Positions 1-7,452 of a stretch of 9,119 bases of DNA are shown here, in pieces (the first letter of the stretch is position 1; each line of letters opens with the position of its first letter). A model generated the notes under the pieces. It searched no databases. It was not told where the DNA came from and saw nothing but the letters and a program-made list of their open reading frames with translations. Source of the stretch: Blastocatellia bacterium (GTDB lineage Bacteria > Acidobacteriota > Blastocatellia > Pyrinomonadales > Pyrinomonadaceae); the NCBI GenBank assembly GCA_003175865.1, contig PSRF01000227.1, positions 1-9,119 of the forward strand. Reading direction: 5' to 3'. The position numbers and the translations under genes were made by a program.

Positions 1-1
1 A

Positions 2-2002
2 AGGTTGACTGAAACAACTGAAACTCAACCCAGCTTTACATCAACGCGGGGACTCTACTCTGCGCTGCGAGATCATCAAGAAATCGGATTCATCAGTGAA
101 CAAGAGCATGACTTACTGGAAAGAGCAGCGAAGTTAATCAGTTGCCTGGTCACACGCCGGCATCATTACTCAATCGAGGATCTACTCCGTTTCGCTGTGG
201 ATGAATCTGAATATTTGGCAGTTATCGCAGCGAACTTTGACGGCGCTCAGCGGCTTGCCAACGTCCAACGCCTGTTCACACTCGCGTCGCGTTTCGAACA
301 ATCCGGCAATCATCTGATTCGTGATTTTGTTCGTTATGTCGAAGAGTTTGAAGCAATCGGGAGTCGCGAAAGTGAAGGGCAGATCGATGAGGCCGCAAAC
401 GCTGTCAAGCTGATGACGATTCATCAAGCAAAGGGTTTGGAGTTCCCGATTGTGATCCTTCCGGAGCTGCAGCGCCTTACGAGAGCACCGGCTGAAAGTT
501 CATTTCTCCTTGATCGACATCAAGGTTTGACATTGAAGGTGCCTGACGGTCGCGGACGGCTCGTTGCCGGAACCACGTTCACAACTTTTGAAAAGCGACA
601 GTTGTGGCGCGAGCAGTTTGAAACAATGCGACTGCTTTACGTCGCAGCAACTCGAGCGCGTGATCGACTGATACTCTCCGGCGCAACTGACCAACTCAGC
701 AAACTCGGCGGCAAACAAGATTCATGGTTGAAGTCAGTGTGGCAGATACTTGGTCTGGAGAATGCGAGCAGAAGCGGCATCGTCGACATAAATGCTCAAG
801 TGCACGTTCAACGCACTCTTAATCTCGGGCTGCCAAACAACATCACACCGAAAGCGGATGCGATAGTCGATGACAAGAGTAACTTTGCCGAAAGCGACTC
901 CCTGGAAACGATCTTCCCTCTGCTCAGATCAGTTGACCCAGAACGCTCGCGGGGCACACATCGTTTGAGCGTCACACAGTTGATCAACTATCAGCGTTGT
1001 GCCCGCCAATATTACTTCGAACGTGTTTTGCAGCTTCCTTCCGCCGACGAGTTGGCTGTATGGAACAACGCCGAAGCCCCGGAGCCCCCGGCTAACCTCA
1101 CAGCTGCGTTGAAAGGCGCAGTGATACATCGGTTCTGTGAACTCTATTCGTCGGATCAACGTGCGGAAGATTGCCTGCGCAACAGCTTCGGTGAGGTTGT
1201 TAGATTGCGACAGGCAGAACTCGCCGATCGATTGGTTGAAATCGATACCGAAGTCGCCATCAAAGAATTACTTCCTCTAGCTGAAAATTATCTGAAGAGT
1301 GATCTGTTCGCACGTGTCGAGCGCGCGCGGAGGGCCACCAACGGCTCCTCGAATTCAAGTCCTGCGAGCGATGTAGGCTTGTGGAGTGAATTGAGTTTTC
1401 GTTTGCGAAGACCGTTAGGAGTGCTGAGCGGTGTGATCGATAAGTTGTTGATCACGAAAAATGGGAAGGGCGAGATCGAAATTGAGATCGTTGATTTCAA
1501 AACCAATCGATTGTCAACGAGTATTCCAAAAAACTCGACTGCAGTTCAGGCTGTCAACACTTCTGTGGTGAAAGGCAAGAGAGGTCAACATACGTTCACA
1601 CAGTTTGCTTTCAACTTTGACGCGCCGGCTGCTCGCATTCAAGCCGTCGCAACAGCGGTAAGCATAGATGACGCTGTGCGATCAACAGCACGCGATTATC
1701 AGTTGCAAATGCAATCGTATGCGTTGGCAATTCGAGAGCTATTACCATCACTACAAGCTGCGACGATTCGGGTCACTCTGCACTTCCTGGAACCGAATGT
1801 GGAATTTCAGCTGACAGAGGAACTGTTGTCACAAACTGTGTGCGAAGCAGCAATCGACGAAGCGATACTCCAGATCATTTCATCTTCTACTCCCGAGCAG
1901 TTTCCAGTGAAACCGGCGCTTCACTGCTGGTCGTGTAACTTTCGTCGCGTCTGTGCGCCAGGCCGCGAATGGCTGAAAGATTATCGGAGTGCTGAGTACT
2001 GA
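2..2002 (+). CDS. UvrD/AddA-like helicase with C-terminal PD-(D/E)XK iron-sulfur nuclease (5' partial)
   Basis: This is the C-terminal part of a UvrD/RecB-family helicase-nuclease, which in known relatives (AddA, AdnA/B, RecB) unwinds and resects broken DNA ends. Residue numbers count from the TTG at 5. Helicase motif V is at about 134-155 (TIHQAKGLEF) and motif VI at 211-220 (LYVAATRARD). A RecB-type nuclease follows from about 320, with H375 in GAVIHRF, D479 in GVIDK, D497 and K499 in VDFKTN, and Q568/Y572 in QMQSY. C332, C641, C644 and C650 are spaced like the Fe-S cysteines of AddB/Cas4-type nucleases. The frame is open to the left edge (AGG at 2-4), and ATPase motifs I to IV are absent, so the TTG at 5 is not believed to be the start and the ATPase half should lie upstream. 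Classical AddA lacks the cysteines, so AddA is not asserted; an AdnA-like protein is the main alternative. Confidence 0.88.
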   Translation, partial: RLTETTETQPSFTSTRGLYSALRDHQEIGFISEQEHDLLERAAKLISCLVTRRHHYSIEDLLRFAVDESEYLAVIAANFDGAQRLANVQRLFTLASRFEQSGNHLIRDFVRYVEEFEAIGSRESEGQIDEAANAVKLMTIHQAKGLEFPIVILPELQRLTRAPAESSFLLDRHQGLTLKVPDGRGRLVAGTTFTTFEKRQLWREQFETMRLLYVAATRARDRLILSGATDQLSKLGGKQDSWLKSVWQILGLENASRSGIVDINAQVHVQRTLNLGLPNNITPKADAIVDDKSNFAESDSLETIFPLLRSVDPERSRGTHRLSVTQLINYQRCARQYYFERVLQLPSADELAVWNNAEAPEPPANLTAALKGAVIHRFCELYSSDQRAEDCLRNSFGEVVRLRQAELADRLVEIDTEVAIKELLPLAENYLKSDLFARVERARRATNGSSNSSPASDVGLWSELSFRLRRPLGVLSGVIDKLLITKNGKGEIEIEIVDFKTNRLSTSIPKNSTAVQAVNTSVVKGKRGQHTFTQFAFNFDAPAARIQAVATAVSIDDAVRSTARDYQLQMQSYALAIRELLPSLQAATIRVTLHFLEPNVEFQLTEELLSQTVCEAAIDEAILQIISSSTPEQFPVKPALHCWSCNFRRVCAPGREWLKDYRSAEY

Positions 2003-2026
2003 GGGCTGAGTTCACAATTTGACTCT

Positions 2027-2137
2027 GCTTCAACTAGAAAACCACGAGCGGTAGCGACCGGATGATAAAGTCGACATGGGACGCTGAGTTGAGCTTATCA
2101 TCCGGTCGCTTCGGCTCGCGGTCCCCTAAGTTGAAGC
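2027..2137. repeat. 111-bp imperfect palindrome (REP/MITE-like element)
   Basis: The left arm (2027-2068) and right arm (2095-2137) are inverted copies. The outer 9 bases GCTTCAACT match perfectly. After a short unlike stretch with one indel, the inner 28 bases differ at only three positions and share AGCGACCGGATGATAA exactly. The loop is 26 bases (2069-2094). The arms could form a long stem in RNA or DNA. It has the shape of a REP doublet or a small non-autonomous element. No transposase or target-site duplication is visible. It begins 25 bases after the helicase-nuclease stop codon. Confidence 0.8.
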
Positions 2138-2293
2138 ACGCTTAGGCTGAATACTAAACGCTGGCCGTCGCTCAATTGGCAAATGAAAAATGATAAATTC
2201 TTTTCTTATCACCTCCCGACACCCGCTTTACTGGTAAATCCTCCTCTCAACATCAGACATTTTTCGCGCTCCTCTTCCCTAATCGTTCAAAAA

Positions 2294-2302
2294 TGCGATA
2301 AT
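2294..2302 (+). promoter_or_regulatory. Candidate extended -10 promoter for ppdK
   Basis: TGCGATAAT fits an extended -10 element (TGnTATAAT with one change in the hexamer). No good -35 hexamer lies 17 bases upstream. If used, transcription would start near 2309, giving a leader of about 100 bases that opens with the hairpin at 2316-2357. This is a sequence-only prediction; promoter rules of the host are unknown. Confidence 0.3.
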
Positions 2303-2315
2303 TTGGCCCGGCACA

Positions 2316-2357
2316 TACATTGCTCTTGATCACCTGCCTTGCTATCCGAGCAATGTA
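2316..2357 (+). promoter_or_regulatory. Inverted repeat / leader hairpin upstream of ppdK
   Basis: TACATTGCTC (2316-2325) and GAGCAATGTA (2348-2357) are perfect 10-bp inverted copies around a 22-base loop that contains the palindrome TGATCA. No T-run follows, so it is not a terminator. It lies 51 bases before the ppdK start and could be an mRNA-stabilising 5' hairpin, a regulatory leader or an operator with widely spaced half-sites. It matches no riboswitch class I can recognise. Confidence 0.5.
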
Positions 2358-2408
2358 AGTTCGTATCATTCAACAAACACATTCCAACGACGAGGTTCTG
2401 CGAAACAA

Positions 2409-5144
2409 ATGAGCACTGTGATTGAAGAAGCTACCGAGGAAACCAAAGTAAAAACTAATAAGTGGGTCTATCTGTTCGAAGAGGGTGCAGGAGACGATAA
2501 GTCCTTGTTAGGCGGCAAGGGTGCGGGCCTTTGCGAGATGACACGCGCTGGCCTACCAGTTCCGCCAGGTTTAATCGTTACAACCGAGGCCTGCAACGCT
2601 TACTACGATAACGACAAGAACTTTCCGGATGGAATGTGGGAGCAGGTCAAAGAAGGACTGAAAGCTATCGAGGAAAAGGTCGGGAAGCGTTTCGGTGATC
2701 CACGCAACCCGTTGCTTGTTTCTGTTAGATCAGGCGCGGCATTTTCGATGCCCGGCATGATGGACACAGTTCTCAACCTCGGTCTAAACGAAGAGACAGT
2801 CCAGGGACTTGCCGAGCAGACCGGCGATCTAAGATTTGCGCTCGACGCTTATCGTCGCTTCGCTTCGTTGTTTGGCGAAATCGTCATGGGAGTGGCTCAT
2901 AACAAATTTGAGCGAGTGCTGGATCGATTCAAAGCGCAAACTCAAGGTGGAAAGGATACTGATCTCGGCGCCGAAGCACTACGCGAAATCATCGCTGCTG
3001 AAAAGCAAATTATTCTTACTGAGCAAAGCGCAATTCCCGAAGATCCTTATGAGCAACTTCGCGTAGCAATCGCTGCTGTCTTTAATTCCTGGATGGGTCG
3101 ACGCGCGATCGACTACCGTCGAGTTAACCGGATTCCCGACAGTCTTGGGACTGCCGTCAACGTACAAGCAATGGTGTTTGGCAACATGGGAGCAGGCAGT
3201 GGCACCGGTGTCGCGTTTACACGCAATCCGTCGACCGGCAAGAAAGAGCTCTACGGTGAGTATCTTCTGAACGCACAAGGTGAAGATGTTGTCGCCGGCA
3301 TTCGCACTCCCAATCCGATCAGTCAGCTCAAGAAGGAACTGCCCGAGGTTTATGATCAGTTTGCTTCAATCGGTGAGTTGCTCGAGACGCATTATCACGA
3401 CATGCAGGATTGCGAGTTTACGATCGAGCGCGGCAAGCTCTGGATGTTGCAGACTCGTACGGGCAAACGCAGTGGCGCCGCCGCTGTGCGTATCGCTGTC
3501 GAAATGGTCTACGAAAAATTGATCGACAAAGCGACAGCGGTCCAACGTGTCACGCCAGAACAACTCGATCAACTTCTCCACCCAACTGTCGATCCAAAAA
3601 CGAACGCGACAATTCTCGCAACTGGTCTTCCTGCCAGTCCCGGCGCTGCACAAGGTCAGGTCGTGTTTAGTCCTGACGAAGCCGAAGAACTCGCGCGGGA
3701 GGGAACGAAGGTAGTGCTGGTTCGGCAAGAAACGAGTCCCGACGATTTCCATGGTATCGTTGCGGCGCAGGCGATCGTTACGGCGCGCGGCGGCATGACC
3801 AGTCACGCTGCAGTCGTCGCACGCGGCATGGGTAAAACCTGCGTCAGCGGCGCAAACGCGATCAACATCGACTACAGCCAGCAACAGTTCACCGTAGACG
3901 GGACCGTAGTCACAAAAGGCGATTGGATCACTGTTGACGGATCAACCGGTCGCGTTTTCCTCGGTCAAGTACCAACCATTCAACCAACTCTCGACCACGA
4001 TTTCTTCAAATTAATGACGTGGGCGGATCAGTTTCGTCGCCTGCGCGTTCGTGCAAATGCCGACACACCGCTAGATGCAAAGACTGCACGACAGTTTGGT
4101 GCAGAAGGAATCGGACTCTGCCGCACCGAACACATGTTCTTTGGTGATCAACGTCTCGCCGCGATGCGTGAAATGATTCTTTCAGACGGCGTTGGCGCGA
4201 GGGAAAAAGCCCTCGAGAAGTTGTTGCCGTTACAGCGTGGCGATTTTATTGGAATCTTCCGCGAGATGGCTGGCTTACCAGTAACAATTCGCCTGCTCGA
4301 TCCGCCGCTACACGAGTTTCTGCCGAACGTTGAGGAACTAACAAGCGAGTTGGCTGAACTGAAGATGGCACTGAAACGTGCGGAATCCTTGAGCAATATG
4401 GACCATGTTCTCGATCAAATCGATGAGAAGCGTGCGCTGTTACGTCAGGTGAATAGGATTCGCGAAGCTAATCCGATGCTGGGTTTTCGCGGGTGCCGTT
4501 TGGGCTTGCTGTTTCCAGAGGTCACGCGTATGCAGTGCCGCGCAATCTTTGAAGCAGCCTGTACGGTCCAGGGCGAACGCAAGAAGGTCGAACTTGAAAT
4601 CATGGTGCCGTTGGTTTCACTCAGCGAGGAGTTGCGGCAGCAGCGAGTACTGATTGACGAGGTTGCGCGCCAGGTCATGGGTGAAAACGGAATGACGATC
4701 GATTATCACGTGGGAACAATGATCGAATTGCCACGCGCAGCATTGATGGCCGATCACATCGCCGCACACGCTGACTTCTTCTCGTTTGGAACAAACGACC
4801 TGACCCAAACAACCTTCGGGCTAAGTCGCGACGACTCGAGCCGCTTCTTGCCAAACTATATTGAGCGGAAGATCATCGGCGACGATCCGTTCCAGGTATT
4901 GGACCGTGATGGGGTTGGACAACTGGTCCGTCTGGGAACGGAAAGAGGTCGCGGTGTTAAGCGCGATTTAAAGGTTGGTATTTGCGGCGAGCATGGTGGT
5001 GATCCGCAGTCAATCGCGTTCTGTAACGAGATAGGACTCAACTACGTGAGTTGTTCGCCATTCCGCGTTCCTGTTGCGCGTCTCGCAGCAGCACAAGCGG
5101 AACTGAATCCAGCAGACACTGAAAAGATCAGCGCACAAGTGTAG
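2409..5144 (+). CDS. ppdK: Pyruvate, phosphate dikinase
   Basis: This 911-residue cytoplasmic enzyme interconverts pyruvate, ATP and phosphate with phosphoenolpyruvate, AMP and pyrophosphate, linking glycolysis and gluconeogenesis. The ATP-grasp part (about 18-355) has R107 in SVRSGA, E336, Q348 and R350 in LQTRTGKRSG. The swivelling phosphohistidine domain (about 395-515) has GGMTSHA with catalytic H466; T464 is the residue that regulatory kinases phosphorylate in known PPDKs. The PEP/pyruvate TIM barrel (about 530-900) carries R572, R628, the metal ligands E773 and D797 (FGTNDLTQ), and C859 in GICGEHGG. Length and motifs are as expected for a whole, active enzyme. The ATG at 2409 is the first good start before the family homology; GAGG at 2392-2395 is a rather distant ribosome binding site (13-base gap). 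It appears to be transcribed alone, closed by the terminator at 5173-5210. Confidence 0.98.
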   Translation: MSTVIEEATEETKVKTNKWVYLFEEGAGDDKSLLGGKGAGLCEMTRAGLPVPPGLIVTTEACNAYYDNDKNFPDGMWEQVKEGLKAIEEKVGKRFGDPRNPLLVSVRSGAAFSMPGMMDTVLNLGLNEETVQGLAEQTGDLRFALDAYRRFASLFGEIVMGVAHNKFERVLDRFKAQTQGGKDTDLGAEALREIIAAEKQIILTEQSAIPEDPYEQLRVAIAAVFNSWMGRRAIDYRRVNRIPDSLGTAVNVQAMVFGNMGAGSGTGVAFTRNPSTGKKELYGEYLLNAQGEDVVAGIRTPNPISQLKKELPEVYDQFASIGELLETHYHDMQDCEFTIERGKLWMLQTRTGKRSGAAAVRIAVEMVYEKLIDKATAVQRVTPEQLDQLLHPTVDPKTNATILATGLPASPGAAQGQVVFSPDEAEELAREGTKVVLVRQETSPDDFHGIVAAQAIVTARGGMTSHAAVVARGMGKTCVSGANAINIDYSQQQFTVDGTVVTKGDWITVDGSTGRVFLGQVPTIQPTLDHDFFKLMTWADQFRRLRVRANADTPLDAKTARQFGAEGIGLCRTEHMFFGDQRLAAMREMILSDGVGAREKALEKLLPLQRGDFIGIFREMAGLPVTIRLLDPPLHEFLPNVEELTSELAELKMALKRAESLSNMDHVLDQIDEKRALLRQVNRIREANPMLGFRGCRLGLLFPEVTRMQCRAIFEAACTVQGERKKVELEIMVPLVSLSEELRQQRVLIDEVARQVMGENGMTIDYHVGTMIELPRAALMADHIAAHADFFSFGTNDLTQTTFGLSRDDSSRFLPNYIERKIIGDDPFQVLDRDGVGQLVRLGTERGRGVKRDLKVGICGEHGGDPQSIAFCNEIGLNYVSCSPFRVPVARLAAAQAELNPADTEKISAQV

Positions 5145-5172
5145 CTCTTACAATTAAAGGTTTCGCTTCAAT

Positions 5173-5210
5173 ATGGGCTGTGTTGTCTTGGAACACAGCC
5201 TATTTGTTTT
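5173..5210 (+). terminator. Rho-independent terminator of ppdK
   Basis: GGCTGTGTT (5176-5184) pairs perfectly with AACACAGCC (5192-5200) around a 7-base loop. A G-T pair and two A-T pairs extend the stem outward. The T-rich tail TATTTGTTTT follows at 5201-5210. It lies about 30 bases after the ppdK stop codon. Confidence 0.9.
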
Positions 5211-5238
5211 AAACTTTTTCAGTAGGCTTTCGGTTCTA

Positions 5239-5506
5239 ATGTCACCAGCTTGCCCGGTGGTGTTTCAAGCTCACAGCTACACACAAACCTATCCTTATTA
5301 ATCTTGATGCCACCGACTTGTCCGGTGGTGTCTCACGCTCGATGCTACAAACCAAACGATCTTAATTCGTCCATGCCAGCGGCTTGTCAGTGGTGCGCTT
5401 GTAGCAGCGAAACGTGAGTTCCCAACGGGACAAGCCCGTGTCATCCTGAAGTCGTTAAGTTCCCGGTGGCGGCGAACGTAAGAACCACTGCGCAGGGCAG
5501 TGGCAT
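5239..5506. repeat. Cluster of five diverged copies of a ~42-bp palindromic repeat
   Basis: Plus-strand copies lie at 5239-5280, 5307-5348 and 5373-5400 (the last shortened). Minus-strand copies lie at 5401-5444 and 5466-5506. Each opens with ATGCCACC or a variant, has a central CTTGTCCGGTGG-like half that makes a small hairpin, and then (except the shortened third) CTCACGCTCG followed by GCTAC or a variant. The starts of the plus copies are 68 and 66 bases apart. Copies 3 and 4 abut in inverted orientation at about 5400. The divergence between copies and mixed orientation speak for old REP-like elements, not a CRISPR array. Confidence 0.7.
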
Positions 5507-5577
5507 TACCGCGGCTTTTTTTCCAGCACTTACGCGTTTATTCTACTCACCCATTCTTAACAAGAAATCTTAAACCC

Positions 5578-5582
5578 AGGAA
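5578..5582 (+). promoter_or_regulatory. Ribosome binding site of mgtE
   Basis: AGGAA sits 7 bases before the ATG at 5590. This supports that start over in-frame alternatives, and the family N-terminal domain begins within the first residues. Confidence 0.7.
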
Positions 5583-5589
5583 GTAGACC

Positions 5590-6951
5590 ATGCCCGGCCA
5601 AGACCTGAAACAACTCCTCGAACGAATCCACACGCGACTCGACGAAAGCTTCGTTGGAATCGGCGCACAGGTTTCCGATCTACCAGCAGCCGATCTCGCT
5701 GATCTGCTCAACGAGCTGAATCTCGCCGAGGCTGCATCTGTAGTTTCCATGCTGCCGACTACGCGCATAGTCGAGCTGTTCGATCAACCAACAATGCGAC
5801 GTCGCGCCGCTATCCTGGAACGCCTGGAACCAGAACGTGCGGCGCAGATTCTGTCAGGACTATCTGCGGACGAGCGGACGGACGTCATTCAAAAGATGGG
5901 CCTGCACCCCCGCTATCGAGTACTGCCAAAGCTAAGTGCCGACATTCAGAAGGAAGTTGAAAAGCTCTTGCAGTACCCACCGCACACAGCGGGCGGCATC
6001 ATGACTACCGAGTTTGTACATCTCGAGCCATCAATGACTGTCAGTACAGCAATCGCTCACATTCGTTCGGTCGCTTGGGAGAAAGAATCAATCTACGCGT
6101 GTTACGTGATGGAGCCCGGCTCACGCCATTTACTTGGCGCTGTCTCTTTGCGCGACCTTGTGATGGCGGATCCCGATAGTCCAGTGACCAAAGTCATGCG
6201 ACGTAGGCCCATCACAGTAAATGCGCTCGACGATCAAGAGGCAGTCGCGAAGAAGATCGGGAAATACAATCTGCTGGCGGTGCCGGTGTTGGAAAAAGAT
6301 CGGAGTGTTGTTGGGTTCGTAACTGTTGACGACGTGATCGACGTACTTATCGAGGAAGGCACGGAAGACATACTTCGGATGGCTGCAGTTGAACCTGGTG
6401 CACTCGACAAGCCGTATTTTCACAATCCAATTCTGCGGGTGGTGCGGAAAAGAATTGGGTGGCTATTGTTGCTGTTTGTCGCGGAGACATTCACCGGCAC
6501 AGTACTGCGTTTCTACGAAAACGAACTTGCATCGGTTGTCGCCTTGTCGTTTTTCATTCCGCTGTTGATCGGAACTGGGGGAAATGCCGGCTCGCAAACA
6601 GTGACCACGATCATTCGTAGCATTGCACTCGGCGAAATTCGGCTACGCGATGCGGGAAGAGTACTGGCCCGCGAAATGAGCACCGGGGTAATTATCGGGT
6701 TATTGATCGGCAGCGTCGCGTTTGGTCGAGCATTACTCTGGGGCGCACACACGCCACTCGCTTTCACTGTGTCGCTGACGGTGCTTGCGATCTGCTGCTG
6801 GTCAACGACGGTTGGTTCGCTAATTCCAATCGCAGCCGAACGCTTCGGTGTCGATCCAGCGGTCCTCTCGGCTCCACTCATTACAACGCTTGTCGATGCC
6901 ACCGGTTTGGTAATTTACTTTACGATCGCAAAGGTGATACTGCATCTGTGA
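5590..6951 (+). CDS. mgtE: Magnesium transporter MgtE (CBS-domain channel)
   Basis: This 453-residue inner-membrane protein belongs to the MgtE family of magnesium-gated magnesium channels, which act as dimers. The cytoplasmic superhelical N domain spans about 1-125. Two CBS domains follow (about 138-200 and 202-258), the part that senses cytosolic magnesium in characterised members. A connecting helix leads into about five membrane segments (roughly 288-305, 314-330, 366-385, 389-412 and 426-450). The family signature GTGGNAGSQ is at 328-336. D436 in LVDATG corresponds to the pore aspartate that selects magnesium in the Thermus protein. Length is typical and no key part is missing. It is preceded by AGGAA and a repeat-rich spacer, with no magnesium riboswitch seen. 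A LuxR-type HTH frame begins immediately after its stop codon. Confidence 0.97.
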   Translation: MPGQDLKQLLERIHTRLDESFVGIGAQVSDLPAADLADLLNELNLAEAASVVSMLPTTRIVELFDQPTMRRRAAILERLEPERAAQILSGLSADERTDVIQKMGLHPRYRVLPKLSADIQKEVEKLLQYPPHTAGGIMTTEFVHLEPSMTVSTAIAHIRSVAWEKESIYACYVMEPGSRHLLGAVSLRDLVMADPDSPVTKVMRRRPITVNALDDQEAVAKKIGKYNLLAVPVLEKDRSVVGFVTVDDVIDVLIEEGTEDILRMAAVEPGALDKPYFHNPILRVVRKRIGWLLLLFVAETFTGTVLRFYENELASVVALSFFIPLLIGTGGNAGSQTVTTIIRSIALGEIRLRDAGRVLAREMSTGVIIGLLIGSVAFGRALLWGAHTPLAFTVSLTVLAICCWSTTVGSLIPIAAERFGVDPAVLSAPLITTLVDATGLVIYFTIAKVILHL

Positions 6952-6952
6952 G

Positions 6953-7192
6953 GACATCACGGAACGAAGTTTAATTCAGAGCGCTCGAGCGAATAGTCTA
7001 ACGCCGCGACAACTTGAGGTCTTACAAATGATTGCGATGGGACGCTCAACCAAACACATTGCTCGTGCTCTGAACATTAGCGTCAAGACCGTCGAAACGC
7101 ACCGAGCGCAGTTGATGGACCGGCTGGGAATACACGATGTGGCGGGACTGGTTCGCTATGCGATCAAAACTGGACTAGTGACCATTGATTGA
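6953..7192 (+). pseudogene. Orphan LuxR/NarL-type HTH domain, probable response-regulator remnant
   Basis: The frame ending with TGA at 7190-7192 encodes a clear LuxR-type DNA-binding domain: LTPRQLEVLQMIAMGRST, then ISVKTVETHRAQL, then LVRYAIKTGLVTID at the C-terminus. This is the usual ending of NarL/FixJ response regulators. Upstream the frame is open only back to a stop at 6935-6937 inside mgtE, with no ATG, GTG or TTG and no receiver domain. The first ATG is at 7028, inside the HTH, preceded by GAGG at 7016-7019. That would give a 54-residue protein without the first helix, and the GAGG simply encodes the conserved Glu-Val of the family. The best reading is a truncated gene whose HTH part has stayed intact. 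Alternatives are a small HTH protein started at a rare codon (ATC at 6956, ACG at 6959, ATT at 6974) coupled to mgtE translation, or an assembly deletion. Confidence 0.6.
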
Positions 7193-7240
7193 ATTCGTAT
7201 AGCTAGCAGGACGCACTCAACTCGGCCGGCAGCAAGCAGT

Positions 7241-7421
7241 TTACGCCGAAGGCGTTGGCTAGCTTTAGCCCAGGGTTTCTACCCTGTGGCCAGCGCACAA
7301 ACTGTGGGTCCGTAAACGCCGAAGGTGTTGGCCAACACCTTCGGTGTTACTAGCTACCGAAGTGCCGTCCTTACCCAGGGTAGAAACCCTGGGCTGAAAT
7401 TAGCGAACGCCTTCGGCGTAA
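7241..7421. repeat. ~180-bp nested palindrome between convergent genes
   Basis: The outer arms (7241-7288 and 7374-7421) are inverted copies of about 48 bases with few mismatches. Each arm holds two smaller hairpins: AACGCC/GGCGTT around GAA, and CAGGGT/ACCCTG around a 4-base loop. At the centre, 7315-7331 and 7332-7348 form a 17-bp near-perfect palindrome with no loop and one mismatch. The core CGCCGAAGG thus appears twice on each strand. No transposase lies within. It separates the LuxR-type remnant from the oppositely oriented GGDEF-EAL gene and could act as a two-way transcription stop. It may be a REP cluster or a non-autonomous mobile element. Confidence 0.82.
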
Positions 7422-7452
7422 GGATGCTCAAGAAAAGTGGTGTTCCGAAAAC

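Larger units (their letters stand above)
2003..2408. other. Intergenic region between helicase-nuclease gene and ppdK
   Basis: These 406 bases hold no credible gene. They contain the imperfect palindrome at 2027-2137, a candidate promoter at 2294-2302 and a leader hairpin at 2316-2357. The part from 2138 to 2290 is AT- and pyrimidine-rich and shows nothing I can name. No T-rich rho-independent terminator follows the helicase-nuclease gene; the palindrome may serve that purpose. Confidence 0.7.
5145..5589. other. Intergenic region between ppdK and mgtE
   Basis: These 445 bases hold the ppdK terminator (5173-5210), then the five-copy repeat cluster (5239-5506), then an AT-richer stretch directly before mgtE where its promoter should lie. 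I see no convincing promoter hexamers there: TATTCT at 5539-5544 is the best -10, without a proper -35. No M-box-like magnesium riboswitch or protein-coding frame is apparent. Confidence 0.65.

Noticed and set aside
5..7. TTG at position 5 as the start of the helicase-nuclease gene
   Set aside because: The frame is open to the window edge and the protein lacks helicase motifs I to IV that must precede it, so the gene almost certainly begins outside the window.
3366..3884. 172-codon open frame on the minus strand within ppdK
   Set aside because: It lies wholly antisense to a conserved enzyme and shows no domain; it is a by-product of the coding sequence.
5239..5506. CRISPR array
   Set aside because: Repeat copies are strongly diverged, lie in both orientations, and no cas gene is present.
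5485..5522. Second rho-independent terminator (CCACTGC/GCAGTGG stem and a run of seven T)
   Set aside because: The T-run begins 12 bases after the stem, too far for a standard intrinsic terminator; the stem is part of the fifth repeat copy.
5507..5589. Magnesium riboswitch (M-box) before mgtE
   Set aside because: The space between the repeats and the start codon is only about 80 bases and shows no matching stems.
7028..7192. 54-residue protein from ATG 7028 with GAGG at 7016-7019
   Set aside because: It would begin inside the HTH and lose its first helix; the apparent binding site encodes conserved Glu-Val of the domain, so I kept it as part of the remnant.
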